From the NCBI RefSeq assembly GCF_014196745.1, contig NZ_JACIEH010000001.1:558001-622000 (forward strand): a stretch of DNA of 64,000 nucleotides. Reading direction: 5' to 3'. Below, one piece after another: positions 43,428 to 51,962 of this stretch. Numbering within the stretch: position 1 is the first letter of the stretch; every line of letters starts with the position of its first letter. A model generated the notes under the pieces. The model was not told where the DNA came from and did no database searches. It was given only the letters and a program-made list of their open reading frames with translations. This stretch comes from Sphingomonas kyeonggiensis (GTDB taxonomy: Bacteria > Pseudomonadota > Alphaproteobacteria > Sphingomonadales > Sphingomonadaceae). The position numbers and the translations under genes were made by a program.

Positions 43428-45225
43428 GGGCCGCAACCTCGCCCTTGGGGCGCTGTTGCTCGCTGGCGCGGCCGTGCCCGCGCTGGGGCAGCAGGACAAG
43501 CCCGAATCGCTGTTGCCGCCGGGCTTCGACCAGCCCGAGCAGACGCCGGCTCCCGCGCCGCGCCCCGTGCCCGTTCCGGCTGCGACCGCGCCTGCCGCGA
43601 GCCCGGCGCCCGGTGCCGCGCCGATCACCAGCGTGCCGGTGCTGAGCGGCGACGGTGCGCTCTCGAACACCGCCGCGGCCGAAGAGACCCTGCCCAGCGG
43701 GCCGGTCGATCTCTCGCGCTACGAGCTGCCCGATTTCGCCAAGCACTCGCTGAACCGCACCGGCGTGCTCGCCGCGGGCAATGCGCCGTTCCCCGCCAAG
43801 GCGTTCGGCGCCACCGACGGTCGCACGCTCGGCGTGCTGATGCAGCGGCTGAGCGCCCCGGTCGCCTCGCGCTGGGTGTCGATCGCGCTGCGCCGCGCGC
43901 TGATGTCGCCGCTGGACACGCCGAAGCACATCAACGGCGCCGATTTCGCCGCCGAGCGCGCCTGGCTGCTGCTGCGCATGGGCGAGGCCAATGCCGCCCG
44001 CGCGGTGATCAACGACGTGGACGTGGACAATTATACCACGCGGCTGCTCCAGGTGGCGATGCAGTCCTCACTCGCCTCGGCCGATCCGGGCGGGCTGTGC
44101 GGGATCGCCGAGCGCGGCAACCAATATGTCCACCAGCGCGGCTGGGCGCTCGCCCGGGCGATGTGCGCGGGCCTGGCCGGCAAGCCGAACGAGGCGGGCC
44201 AGCTGCTCGACCAGGCGCGCGGGGGCACCCCCGCCAGCGACATCGACAACCTCCTCGCCGAGAAGGTGCTCGGCACCGGCGCGCAGGGCCGCCGCGCGGT
44301 CACGCTCGAATGGAGCGGGATCACCCGGCTGAATGCCTGGCGCTGGGGGCTTGCCACCGCGACCGGGCAGGAAGTGCCGGCGTCGCTCTACAACAGTGCG
44401 GGCCCGCAGGTCCGCTACTGGCAGGCGCTGGCGCCGCAGCTGACGCCGCGCCAGCGCGCCGCCGCCGCCGAGCTGGCCGCCACGGCAGGGGTGTTCTCCA
44501 GCGCCGGGCTGGTCGATCTCTATAGCGAGATCGCCGAGAGCGAGGACGCGAACAGCACCGAGGGCGGCGTCGCCCGCGACCTGCGCACGGCCTATGTCGA
44601 CGTCCAGGTCGCCGATCGGCTCAAGGCGATCCAGACCTTGTGGAACGAGGCGACGACGCCGCGCACCCAGTACGCCCGGCTGATCCTCACCGCGCGCGCC
44701 GCTTCCTGGATCCCGGCCGATGCCAAGATCGAGGAGCCCGAGAAGCTGATCGCCTCGATGCTCTCCGCCGGCTACGAGACCAAGGCGATGGAGTGGCGCA
44801 ACGTGGTGCCGCGCGGCAGCATCGGCTGGGCGCTGCTCGCGCTCGGCGATCCTGGTGCTCAGGGACCTGTCGCCTATGGCGATTTCGACGCATTCAAGGA
44901 TGCCGCCGGCCAGCGCCGCGCGCAGCTCGCCTTTGCCGGGCTCGCCGGGCTCGGCCGCTTCGAATCGAGCGATGCGCAGCGCGGCGCCCAGGCGCTGAAC
45001 GTGGCGGTCGGCGCGCAGAACGACTGGACCCGCGCGATCGACGCGGCCGGCCGGCGCGGCGATTCGGGCATGGTCGCGCTGCTCGCCGCGGTGGGCATGC
45101 AGTCGCGCGTCTGGGACAATGTGACCCCCGAGGCGTTGTTCCACATCGTCGCGGCGATGCGCGCGGCGGGGATGACCAGCTATGCGCGGATGATCGCCGT
45201 GGAGGCGGTCACGCGAACCGCTTGA
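43408..45225 (+). CDS. Large exported helical-repeat protein of unknown function
   Basis: 605 residues from a TTG at 43408, supported by GGAGAAGG nine bases upstream and by a signal peptide beginning there (LALGALLLAGAAVPALGQ). A Pro/Ala-rich linker covers about 45-75; the remainder is predicted all-helical with TPR-like Ala-rich repeats. No catalytic motif seen. It starts inside the preceding 45-residue gene and ends one base pair-overlap into xerD, so it forms a tight operon with xerD. Orthologues occur at this place in other sphingomonads as far as I recall. Confidence 0.75.
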   Translation: MKISRSKGRNLALGALLLAGAAVPALGQQDKPESLLPPGFDQPEQTPAPAPRPVPVPAATAPAASPAPGAAPITSVPVLSGDGALSNTAAAEETLPSGPVDLSRYELPDFAKHSLNRTGVLAAGNAPFPAKAFGATDGRTLGVLMQRLSAPVASRWVSIALRRALMSPLDTPKHINGADFAAERAWLLLRMGEANAARAVINDVDVDNYTTRLLQVAMQSSLASADPGGLCGIAERGNQYVHQRGWALARAMCAGLAGKPNEAGQLLDQARGGTPASDIDNLLAEKVLGTGAQGRRAVTLEWSGITRLNAWRWGLATATGQEVPASLYNSAGPQVRYWQALAPQLTPRQRAAAAELAATAGVFSSAGLVDLYSEIAESEDANSTEGGVARDLRTAYVDVQVADRLKAIQTLWNEATTPRTQYARLILTARAASWIPADAKIEEPEKLIASMLSAGYETKAMEWRNVVPRGSIGWALLALGDPGAQGPVAYGDFDAFKDAAGQRRAQLAFAGLAGLGRFESSDAQRGAQALNVAVGAQNDWTRAIDAAGRRGDSGMVALLAAVGMQSRVWDNVTPEALFHIVAAMRAAGMTSYARMIAVEAVTRTA

Positions 45226-46154
45226 CCAGGCTTGGCAGTAGTGCCGCGCAAGGCGCGGCGGGCGAAGACCGCGCGCTGATCGAGCGTTTCCTCGAGATGA
45301 TGCGGGCGGAGGCGGGCGCTGCCGCCAACACGATCGCCGCCTACCATACCGACCTGCGCCTCGCCTCCGAGTTCCTCGGCGGCGGGCTGGGCGGGGCGGG
45401 GCGGCCGGAGCTGGAGAAGCTCGGCGGCGAATGGCAGGCGCTCTCCCGCGCCACCGTCGCGCGCAAGTCCGCGGCGCTGCGGCGCTTCTACGCCTTCCTC
45501 GCCGACGAGAAGCTGCGCGCCGACGACCCCAGCGCCGCCTTGCCGCGCCCCGGAACCGCCCGCGGGCTGCCCAAGGTGCTGAGTGTCGAGGACGTCGACA
45601 AGATGTTCGCCGCGATCGCCGATCGCCTCGCCCGCGTGCCGCCCGATCCCAACGACCTGCGGCTCCAGGCGCTGATCGAGCTGCTCTACGGATCGGGCCT
45701 GCGCGCCACCGAGCTGGTCTCGCTGCCGAGGAACGCCGTGGCGCCCGACCGGCCCTATCTGATCCTCAAGGGCAAGGGCGGGCGCGAGCGGCTGGTGCCG
45801 ATCTCGGACCGCGCCCGCGCCGCGGTTTCCGCCTGGCGCGCGCATGTCGATTCGGGCCGGCCCTTCCTCTTCCCCTCGGGCAAGGGGCACCTCTCGCGCG
45901 TGCGGCTCTACCAGCTGGTCCGCGCGCTGGCGGGGGAGGCGGGCATCCCGCCCGACCGGGTCAGCCCGCACGTGTTGCGCCACGCCTTCGCCACCCATCT
46001 GCTCGAGGGCGGTGCCGACCTGCGCGCGCTCCAGGCGATGCTCGGCCATGCCGATATCGCCACCACCGAGATCTACACCCATGTGGACAGCCGCCGGCTG
46101 GTCGAGCTGGTCAACCAGCGGCATCCGCTGGGCGAGGCGCTCTCCAAGCCCTAG
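45222..46154 (+). CDS. xerD: Site-specific tyrosine recombinase XerD
   Basis: 310 residues from TTG 45222, whose TTGA overlaps the stop before. All catalytic residues are present: Arg in GSGLRATEL, Lys in KGKGGRERLVP, HxxR in SPHVLRHAFATHLLEGG, His in LGHADIATTEIY and the nucleophile Tyr in IYTHVD. Resolves chromosome dimers with XerC at dif. XerC/XerD cannot be separated with certainty by eye; the accA neighbour favours XerD. A frame extending to 44640 overlies the gene before. Confidence 0.92.
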   Translation: MTRLGSSAAQGAAGEDRALIERFLEMMRAEAGAAANTIAAYHTDLRLASEFLGGGLGGAGRPELEKLGGEWQALSRATVARKSAALRRFYAFLADEKLRADDPSAALPRPGTARGLPKVLSVEDVDKMFAAIADRLARVPPDPNDLRLQALIELLYGSGLRATELVSLPRNAVAPDRPYLILKGKGGRERLVPISDRARAAVSAWRAHVDSGRPFLFPSGKGHLSRVRLYQLVRALAGEAGIPPDRVSPHVLRHAFATHLLEGGADLRALQAMLGHADIATTEIYTHVDSRRLVELVNQRHPLGEALSKP

Positions 46155-46231
46155 CCAAAGCCTCACAACGGGATCGCCGGAACCCACCCGCTCGTTGACG
46201 TAGCCCCACGGCAAGGTTAGCCCCCGCAGCG

Positions 46232-47179
46232 ATGACCACTTTCCTCGACTTCGAGAAGCCGATCGCCGAGCTTCAGACCCGCATCGACGAGTTGCGCCAG
46301 ACCGCCCAGGGCGGCGCCGTCGACATCGACGCGGAGATCGCCCCGCTCCAGGCCAAGGCGGAAAAGCTCCTCAAGGACACCTATGCCAAGCTCACGCCCT
46401 GGCAGAAGACCCAGGTGGCCCGCCATCCCGAGCGCCCGCACTTCAAGCATTATGTCGCCGGGCTGATCGAAGAGTTCATGCCGCTGGGCGGCGACCGCGC
46501 GTTCGCCGACGACAATGCCATCCAGGGCGGCCTCGGCCGCTTCCGCGGGCGCCGCGTCATGGTGATCGGCCATGAGAAGGGCGACGACACCGCCAGCCGC
46601 CTCAAGCACAATTTCGGCATGGGCAAGCCCGAGGGCTATCGCAAGGCGATCCGCCTGATGGCGCTCGCCAACAAGTTCAACCTGCCGGTGATCACCCTGG
46701 TCGACACCTCGGGCGCATTCCCCGGCGTGCAGGCCGAGGAGCGCGGCCAGGCCGAGGCGATCGCGCGCTCGACCGAGGCCTGCCTCAACCTGGGCGTGCC
46801 GCTGGTCGCCTCGATCCTCGGCGAGGGCGGCTCGGGCGGCGCGGTGGCGCTCGCGGCGGGCAACACCGTGCTGATGATGGAGCATGCGGTCTATTCGGTG
46901 ATCTCGCCCGAAGGCTGCGCCTCGATCCTGTGGCGCACCGCCGACAAGGCGGCCGATGCGGCGGAGGCGATGAAGGTCACCGCGCAGCATCTCAAGGAAC
47001 TGAAGGTGATCGACCGGATCGTCAGCGAGCCGCTGGGCGGCGCGCACCGCGATGCCGGCGCTGCGGTCCACGCGCTGGGCGACGCGATCGAGGAATCGCT
47101 GGCCAAGCTCGACGGCATGTCGCCCGAGAGCCTGCGCCAGGCCCGCCGCGCCAAGTTCCTGGCGATGGGCCGGATCTAG
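46232..47179 (+). CDS. accA: Acetyl-CoA carboxylase carboxyltransferase, alpha subunit
   Basis: 315 residues, the normal length for Acc[20 protein letters not shown] begins the protein, [15 protein letters not shown] and the acyl-CoA-binding [15 protein letters not shown] follow. With AccD it transfers CO2 to acetyl-CoA for fatty acid synthesis. It ends the xerD-accA pair; a 28-bp hairpin follows 42 bases later. Confidence 0.97.
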   Translation: MTTFLDFEKPIAELQTRIDELRQTAQGGAVDIDAEIAPLQAKAEKLLKDTYAKLTPWQKTQVARHPERPHFKHYVAGLIEEFMPLGGDRAFADDNAIQGGLGRFRGRRVMVIGHEKGDDTASRLKHNFGMGKPEGYRKAIRLMALANKFNLPVITLVDTSGAFPGVQAEERGQAEAIARSTEACLNLGVPLVASILGEGGSGGAVALAAGNTVLMMEHAVYSVISPEGCASILWRTADKAADAAEAMKVTAQHLKELKVIDRIVSEPLGGAHRDAGAAVHALGDAIEESLAKLDGMSPESLRQARRAKFLAMGRI

Positions 47180-47221
47180 GCCTTTTTGGGAAATGCGCGG
47201 AAGGGCGCATTTCCGGCGGTA

Positions 47222-47291
47222 CCAGCCCGCTCCCCTACCCGGCCACCCATAGAATACTGCCGTTGGGTGGCCGGGTGGGGGAGCGGGCTGG
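47222..47291. terminator. Very long hairpin after accA
   Basis: A 28-bp stem, 47222-47249 against 47264-47291, with a single T/G mismatch and a 14-base loop. The stem contains CCAGCCCGCTCCCC and CCCGGCCACCCA. It lies between accA (+) and the convergent Flp-like gene (-) and should terminate both directions or act as a folded RNA element. Confidence 0.75.
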
Positions 47292-47315
47292 CGCCGTAAA
47301 ACAAAACGTGCCGGT

Positions 47316-47468
47316 TCAGCGAACCGGCGCGCTGTGTTCCGAGGCGGCGATGCCCGCGCCTAGCATGCCCAGGCCCTGGACGACTGCCAGCACCGCGCAG
47401 ATCGCGAGGAACACGACCAGCGCCAGCTCCATCGGCCGTACGGCCTTGTGGGGGATAATCTGCTTCAT
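47316..47468 (-). CDS. 50-residue Flp-like small membrane protein
   Basis: An ATG at 47468 with AAGGAGAGG before it opens 50 codons: a basic head, Glu14, a hydrophobic core (15-31, ALVVFLAICAVLAVV) and QGLGMLGAG. The QGLG and the Glu before the hydrophobic stretch match the Flp pilins encoded upstream, but the GATAIEYG prepilin-peptidase site is gone. It is likely a diverged Flp paralogue or a small membrane protein that copied that fold. Confidence 0.6.
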   Translation of the reverse strand: MKQIIPHKAVRPMELALVVFLAICAVLAVVQGLGMLGAGIAASEHSAPVR

Positions 47469-47535
47469 CCTCTCCTTATAGAAGGGCCGGCCTGTACGCC
47501 GGGTGAAGCATGCCGTTCGGCGGGGTTCAGGAAAA

Positions 47536-47706
47536 CTACTGGGTCTTCATGCTCGACGAGACGTTGGTGAACGTCTTCCTGAGCGCATTGCCGAGTCCCT
47601 GCATCGCGGCGATGGCGGTTACCGCGATCAGCGCGCCGATCGGGCCCTATTCGATCGCGGTGGCGGCGCGCGATTCGCGCAGCAGAGTCAGGAAGCTGTT
47701 AAGCAT
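47536..47706 (-). pseudogene. Flp pilin gene with in-frame amber codon
   Basis: The frame starting at ATG 47706 reads a Flp pilin of 56 codons: after a basic head comes ATAIE, then TAG at 47647-47649 exactly where the Tyr of ATAIEYG should be, then a further 36 conserved codons (GALIAVTAIAAMQGLG, FTNVSSSMK) to the normal stop at 47536. No second frame damage is seen, so the mutation is recent or the codon is read through. The neighbouring intact copy has TAC there. Confidence 0.85.
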
Positions 47707-47727
47707 AAGTCTCGGTCCGGACATGAA

Positions 47728-47759
47728 AAAGGGCGGCGGGACCGTAAGTCCCGCCGCCC
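47728..47759 (-). terminator. Intrinsic terminator of the Flp pilin gene
   Basis: On the minus strand GGGCGGCGGGAC pairs perfectly with GTCCCGCCGCCC over a five-base loop and is followed by TTTTTC. It stands 28 bases after the stop of the Flp gene and is the best rho-independent terminator in the window. It isolates the interrupted Flp copy from its intact neighbour. Confidence 0.9.
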
Positions 47760-47786
47760 GATTTCGTTCCGTTTGTCGGACTAGGC

Positions 47787-47954
47787 TTAGCCAGCCTTCA
47801 TGTTCGACGAAACGTTGGTGAAGGTCGACTTCAGCGAGTTGCCGAGGCCCTGCATCGCAGCGATGGCGGCAACGGCGATCAGAGCGGCGATCAGGCCGTA
47901 CTCGATCGCGGTGGCGCCCTTGGAATTCTTCAGGAAGTTGCGGATCTTCATCAT
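47787..47954 (-). CDS. flp: Flp/Fap type IVb pilin
   Basis: 55 residues from the ATG at 47954, with GGAGA ahead. The prepilin site GATAIEYG (residues 13-20) and the hydrophobic LIAALIAVAAIAAMQGLG follow the Flp rule (G|xxxxEY). Product is the subunit of Tad/Flp adhesion pili, processed by a TadV/CpaA peptidase. The longer upstream frame is not protein-like. The tad assembly genes are not in this window. Confidence 0.95.
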   Translation of the reverse strand: MMKIRNFLKNSKGATAIEYGLIAALIAVAAIAAMQGLGNSLKSTFTNVSSNMKAG

Positions 47955-48085
47955 AACCGGTCTCCAGTGTTCAACAATTGCTTCATTCACCCGGCCTCCC
48001 CGGAGACTCCGGTTCGGCACGTTGAAATTACCGGCGGGAAGTAAAGAAACGCCTAAGGGCAAGTGTTACGCAGCCGTAACCATGA

Positions 48086-48283
48086 TCAGGATCCGGTGGC
48101 CGTCTGCACCTTGTTGGAGACATTGCCCCACATGCCCGTGGTCTGGTTCGCCACGCTGCCCAGGCTGGCCATCATCGCAAGGACGATGAGCGCCAGGATG
48201 AAGCCATATTCCACCGCGGTCGCCGCGCGGCGGTCGTGCATCACATCGCGGATTGTGCGTACAAGGGCTCGCATCGGGGGCAT
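48086..48283 (-). CDS. Flp-type pilin, second variant
   Basis: 65 residues from ATG 48283 (GGAGAAGAA upstream). AATAVEYGFILALIVL at about 20-35 is a diverged Flp prepilin site, with a variable C-terminal part GMWGNVSNKVQTATG. It is 131 bases upstream of the main Flp gene and on the same strand, with a separate promoter region likely. Probably a minor pilin. Confidence 0.88.
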   Translation of the reverse strand: MPPMRALVRTIRDVMHDRRAATAVEYGFILALIVLAMMASLGSVANQTTGMWGNVSNKVQTATGS

Positions 48284-48335
48284 TTCTTCTCCAGAATCGC
48301 CCGGAATCTAGCCAAAGAGGCTTAACGAAAAGCTG

Positions 48336-48743
48336 ATGGATGCTTCTGGGATGTTGCTCGTCGTCGCGGCCGCACTGATCGACGGGGAGGGGCGGGTGCT
48401 CCTCCAGCAGCGCCCGCCGGGCAAGCCGATGGCGGGGCTGTGGGAGTTCCCGGGCGGCAAGATCGAGCCCGGCGAGAGCCCCGAGGCGGCACTCGCGCGC
48501 GAGCTGCACGAGGAACTGGGAATAACCCTTAGCGTGGAAGACCTGAGGCCGATCGCCTTCGCCAGCGAACCCCTGGCCGGCCGCCATTTGTTGCTGCTGC
48601 TCTACACGATTCGGCGCTGGGAAGGGGAGCCGGAGGCCCATCACGCGACCGAGCTGCGCTGGGTGGCCCCGGCAGCGATGCGCGACCTGCCGATGCCGCC
48701 GGCGGATGTGCCGCTGGTGGAGGCGTTGGTGGGGATGAGGTGA
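48336..48743 (+). CDS. mutT: NUDIX 8-oxo-dGTP diphosphatase (MutT)
   Basis: 135 residues. The Nudix box GGKIEPGESPEAALAREL and then HEELGI (about 40-62) fits G-x5-E-x7-R-E-U-x-E-E-x-G-U completely. LLQQRPPGKPMAGLWEFPG before it is the standard MutT beginning. It removes oxidised dGTP from the nucleotide pool. Divergent from the Flp genes; a later ATG at 48351 is possible. Confidence 0.93.
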   Translation: MDASGMLLVVAAALIDGEGRVLLQQRPPGKPMAGLWEFPGGKIEPGESPEAALARELHEELGITLSVEDLRPIAFASEPLAGRHLLLLLYTIRRWEGEPEAHHATELRWVAPAAMRDLPMPPADVPLVEALVGMR

Positions 48744-48765
48744 GGCGAATTGTGCTGGCTTGAAG

Positions 48766-49023
48766 CTAGTCCAGGTCCTCGTCTTCGAGACCGAAATCTT
48801 CGGGCATGTTCTCAACGGCTTCGCGGAAAATCCCATCATATTCTGGGGCAATCCTGCGGAAAGCGTCGCTCAACATTTTGCGCGATTCTGGGTCCAGGGC
48901 CTGCATATCCGCGCCCATGATCTCCTGAATCCTTACAATTTCATCCGAGTCGATGATCTCTCCAGAATAGTCTAGGGCGAGACTAAGGTTAGCAAGAACG
49001 CGTGCGATCTGATCGATCATCAT
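48766..49023 (-). CDS. Probable immunity protein for the neighbouring toxin
   Basis: 85 residues, mostly helical and acidic (ending in MPEDFGLEDEDLD). It overlaps the end of the toxin-like gene by four bases (ATGATG), the usual toxin-then-immunity order. Base composition drops here (about 48% GC at the 5' end versus over 60% in flanking genes), fitting transfer. I recognise no immunity family, so the role is inferred from position, size, acidity and coupling. Confidence 0.6.
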   Translation of the reverse strand: MMIDQIARVLANLSLALDYSGEIIDSDEIVRIQEIMGADMQALDPESRKMLSDAFRRIAPEYDGIFREAVENMPEDFGLEDEDLD

Positions 49024-50156
49024 GGCTTTACGATCCTCACCTTAATATTAGATATTCCAAGTTCGTCTAGAAGTCTAATTGCTCGTAGCATTTTGGATTT
49101 TGTGGGAACTTCCCAAATCCCAATAAGATTGTTATCTTTTAATGCCTGGGATTGTCTAATGGCCTGATCTTTTAGATTCTTTCTTGTAACTATCGACCAT
49201 TTTCGATCAATCATAACATGACCGTAAATGCTATCGAAAGCTGTTCCGTCGAATTTGACCGGCCGCTTTGTGCTATCGGGCATTGTCCGTTCAATTGCCG
49301 GCGCTTGCCCCTTCTTTTTAAGAGCGCTGGATCGTGCTCCCGTCGCAGAGTCGTTATAAGCTCTTGCTTGTACTTTCGTTGGGCCGCTGAAGGTTGGTGT
49401 TTCGTCCACCCAGGTGACCTTGGGTGGTCCTTTTGGAACGATAATAGCTTCGATTTCGCCCGCACGCGCCACGGTCGAGATCTTCGCGGTAATCGCTCCC
49501 GGGATCGCTGCTAAGGTAACGTTGCCGGCAACCGCTCCGGTAGCATGGCCCCAGTCCTTGGCCGAAGCATGGGCCACGGAGGCTTTGGCACGTTCAAGCT
49601 GGATGTAGCCGGGCGTGTCCTCGGCTTTGATCGCCGCGTCGACTAAGCCAGCCGCGGCGGTTTCAAGGTTCCTGATCGTGATGGCTGGATTAGTTGTCGC
49701 CAGCGAGTATAGGCCCTCTGCCGCCCCTTTTGTGACATCATAAACACCTTCTCCGAATCCAGTGGTGAAGTCCTTCACGTTACTGAGGGCATTTTTGGGC
49801 GAGGCAGAGGCTGGAAGATTTTTTCTAAATTCTTGATATTTTTCTTCTATGGCCTCGGGGTAACCTTGCCAGTGTCCATGCTTCTTAAGCAGGTTCTCTT
49901 TCCAGGCATCCAGTTCCGCAATGGTAGTCATCTGCGGTAGTCTGGAATCTATTTTGAATATTTTCTTCTTCGGAGCCGGTTTGTCCTGACCCTTGGATCG
50001 GGGGCCTCCCGGCCCGAATGTAAAGCGCCCGTTCCGAGGATCGTGCCACGGATTGAACTTTACCTCGACGCTTCGTGCGACTTCGGCGCGTGGCCATCGC
50101 CCCGTCCGTAGCCAGACCGAAAACGCCGTCCGTCGATCCTTCGTTGGAGTGTTCAT
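49020..50156 (-). CDS. Probable polymorphic toxin with restriction-endonuclease-fold C-terminus
   Basis: 378 residues from the ATG at 50156. Residues about 30-50 contain FNPWHDPRNGRFTFGPGG, a motif seen at the head of other proteobacterial toxin-like proteins. The middle is Ala/Gly-rich and helical. Residues about 290-378 hold FDGTAFDSIYGHVMIDRKWS, then DQAIRQSQAL and IWEVPTKSK, arranged like a PD-(D/E)xK nuclease toxin (Asp, Asp-x-Lys, Gln-rich helix). Codon/base use changes within the gene: I counted about 65% GC at 49561-49620 but 37% at 49081-49140, as if the tip had been swapped. No signal peptide or secretion tag was seen. Confidence 0.7.
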   Translation of the reverse strand: MNTPTKDRRTAFSVWLRTGRWPRAEVARSVEVKFNPWHDPRNGRFTFGPGGPRSKGQDKPAPKKKIFKIDSRLPQMTTIAELDAWKENLLKKHGHWQGYPEAIEEKYQEFRKNLPASASPKNALSNVKDFTTGFGEGVYDVTKGAAEGLYSLATTNPAITIRNLETAAAGLVDAAIKAEDTPGYIQLERAKASVAHASAKDWGHATGAVAGNVTLAAIPGAITAKISTVARAGEIEAIIVPKGPPKVTWVDETPTFSGPTKVQARAYNDSATGARSSALKKKGQAPAIERTMPDSTKRPVKFDGTAFDSIYGHVMIDRKWSIVTRKNLKDQAIRQSQALKDNNLIGIWEVPTKSKMLRAIRLLDELGISNIKVRIVKP

Positions 50157-50269
50157 TGCGTCGCCCTTCGTCAATGCGACGAGAACATTTCAAGAACATT
50201 TTCCAACAATACAAGCGCAGTTCGCTCCGAACCGGAGCTAGATCTTGCTCGGCAGGTCGAGGCTGACCT

Positions 50270-51115
50270 TCACTGCTTCCCCTTCAAAGCCTCCGCCAGC
50301 GACACCGTAGCGCTCCCGCGTCGCGCCGGCCTGGGCTGGGATTCGTCCGGTGCCCAGCCGGTCAGGTAGACGATCTCGAAGCGCTCGGCGGTCTTGCCGT
50401 CCGGGTCGGCGCGCTCGGCAAAGCCTTCCGCCGCCCGGGCCAGGGTGCCGCGGGTCAGGGGCGGGGTGCCCGGCAGCAGGTTGGTCGCCGCCATGCCGCG
50501 CAGGTCGCTCAGCAGCGAGAACATGCTCGAATAGCGCACGGTCAGCGGCTCGACATCGGCCACGGGCAGCGCGAAGCCGGCGCGGCTGAGCAGGTCGCCG
50601 GCGGCGCGCACGTCGATCTGGGGGTGGAAGCGCGCCACCGGGCGCTCGCCCTCGGCCTTGAGGAAGACGCTGCGCAGGGTCGCCAGCGTGCCCGCGCCGA
50701 GGAAGGCGCCGAGGAACAGCCCGTCGGGGCGGAGCGCGCGGCGGGCAAGGGCGAGGGCGCCCGGCACGTCGTTGATCTGGTCGAGCACGCCGATGCTCAC
50801 CACCAGGTCGAAGCTCGCCTCGGGGAAGGGGTGGCGGTCCTCGTCGGCATGGACGCCGCCGGCCTGGGCGGCGAAGGCCGCGCCCGCGTCGATCCGGGTG
50901 ATGGCGGTGTCGGGCAGGGTGAAGCCGCCGCCGAAGCTGCCCAGGTCGAGCACGTCGCGGAAGTCGCGCTTCACGCCGACCAGCCGGTCGTGGATCCCCT
51001 CGAGCATGTGCTCGCGGACAAAGCCCTCGTAGCGGCGGGCGGCGCGGTCGCGGCGCTTGCGGCGCAGGGCGCGGTCGAAGATCTCGGCAGAATCAGTCGG
51101 TCCATTCTGGGGCAT
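50270..51115 (-). CDS. SAM-dependent methyltransferase (NDUFAF5/BioC-like)
   Basis: 281 residues from ATG 51115. AEIFDRALRRKRRDRAA is the N-terminus seen in alphaproteobacterial NDUFAF5-like proteins, followed by VLDLGSFGG in the SAM motif I position, SFDLVVSIGVLDQIND (post I) and RPDGLFLGAFLGAGTL. SFGG replaces the usual GxGxG glycines. The family hydroxylates or methylates respiratory complex I subunits in mitochondria; in bacteria the role is open. It is divergent from comF. Confidence 0.82.
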   Translation of the reverse strand: MPQNGPTDSAEIFDRALRRKRRDRAARRYEGFVREHMLEGIHDRLVGVKRDFRDVLDLGSFGGGFTLPDTAITRIDAGAAFAAQAGGVHADEDRHPFPEASFDLVVSIGVLDQINDVPGALALARRALRPDGLFLGAFLGAGTLATLRSVFLKAEGERPVARFHPQIDVRAAGDLLSRAGFALPVADVEPLTVRYSSMFSLLSDLRGMAATNLLPGTPPLTRGTLARAAEGFAERADPDGKTAERFEIVYLTGWAPDESQPRPARRGSATVSLAEALKGKQ

Positions 51116-51157
51116 GGCGCGCTTGTGCGCCCGCGTGCCGCCGGGGACAAGGCGGGG

Positions 51158-51928
51158 ATGGCGTGGAATCTGCCCCTGGGGCGTCCGCTGGCATGGCCGG
51201 TCGCCCGGCCGCTCGCGCGGATCGCCGATCTGGCGCTGCCGCCGCGCTGCCCGGGCTGCGGCGCGATCACCCCGGCCGACCATCGCTTCTGCGCCGCCTG
51301 CTGGGGGAGCCTGGCGTTCCTCGGCCCGCCCTGGTGCGCGGCCTGCCATCTGCCGTTCGGGCATGACCGGGGGGAGGGGGCGTGTTGCGCCGCCTGCATC
51401 GCCGCGCCGCCGCCGCATGACGGGATCCGCGCCGCGGTGGCCTATGGCGAAGTGGCGCGCGGGGTGGCGCTCAAGCTCAAATATGCCGGGCGGCTGGCCT
51501 GTGCGGAGACCATGGCGCGGGCGATGGCGCGGCTGATGCCGGGCGAGGCGGAGCTGCTGGTGCCGGTGCCGCTGCATCGCTGGCGGCTGTGGTCGCGCGG
51601 GTTCAACCAGTCGGTGCTGATCGGCGCGGCGCTGTCGCGGGCACACGGCGTGCCGCTCGAGGCGGAGCTGCTGCGCCGGGTGAAGGCGACGCCGGTGCTG
51701 CGCGGGCTCGGCGCGCGGGCGCGGGCAAGGGCGGTGGCGGGCGCCTTCGCGCTGGCGCCGGGCGCGCGGGAGAGACTGGCGGGCAGGACGGTGGTGCTGG
51801 TCGACGACGTCCATACCAGCGGCGCCACCGGCGATGCCTGTGCGCGGCTGCTCAAGCGCGGCGGGGCGGCGAAAGTGATCCTTCTGTGCTGGGCGCGCGT
51901 TCTGGAGGGAGAGGAAAGCCCGGATTGA
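51158..51928 (+). CDS. ComF family protein (phosphoribosyltransferase-like)
   Basis: 256 residues from ATG 51158 (AAGGCGG upstream). Zinc-type cysteine pairs lie in CPGCG, CAACW, CAACH and CCAAC within residues 30-90; the phosphoribosyltransferase motif VVLVDDVHTSGAT is near 205. ComF-like proteins aid DNA uptake or phosphoribosyl salvage. Followed within 34 bases by grxC; together with DUF1178 this is a common alphaproteobacterial run. Confidence 0.9.
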   Translation: MAWNLPLGRPLAWPVARPLARIADLALPPRCPGCGAITPADHRFCAACWGSLAFLGPPWCAACHLPFGHDRGEGACCAACIAAPPPHDGIRAAVAYGEVARGVALKLKYAGRLACAETMARAMARLMPGEAELLVPVPLHRWRLWSRGFNQSVLIGAALSRAHGVPLEAELLRRVKATPVLRGLGARARARAVAGAFALAPGARERLAGRTVVLVDDVHTSGATGDACARLLKRGGAAKVILLCWARVLEGEESPD

Positions 51929-51962
51929 CAAGCGCCCCGGGCGACCACAGGTGTAAGGAGCA

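Noticed and set aside
45222..46154. Possible mobile-element integrase
   Set aside because: The recombinase has XerD motifs and chromosomal neighbours (accA); no attachment repeats or cargo beside it.
49020..50156. Beta-helix or contact-dependent toxin delivery head
   Set aside because: The protein has no signal peptide, haemagglutinin or RHS repeats, LXG or WXG motif, so no known delivery class could be assigned.
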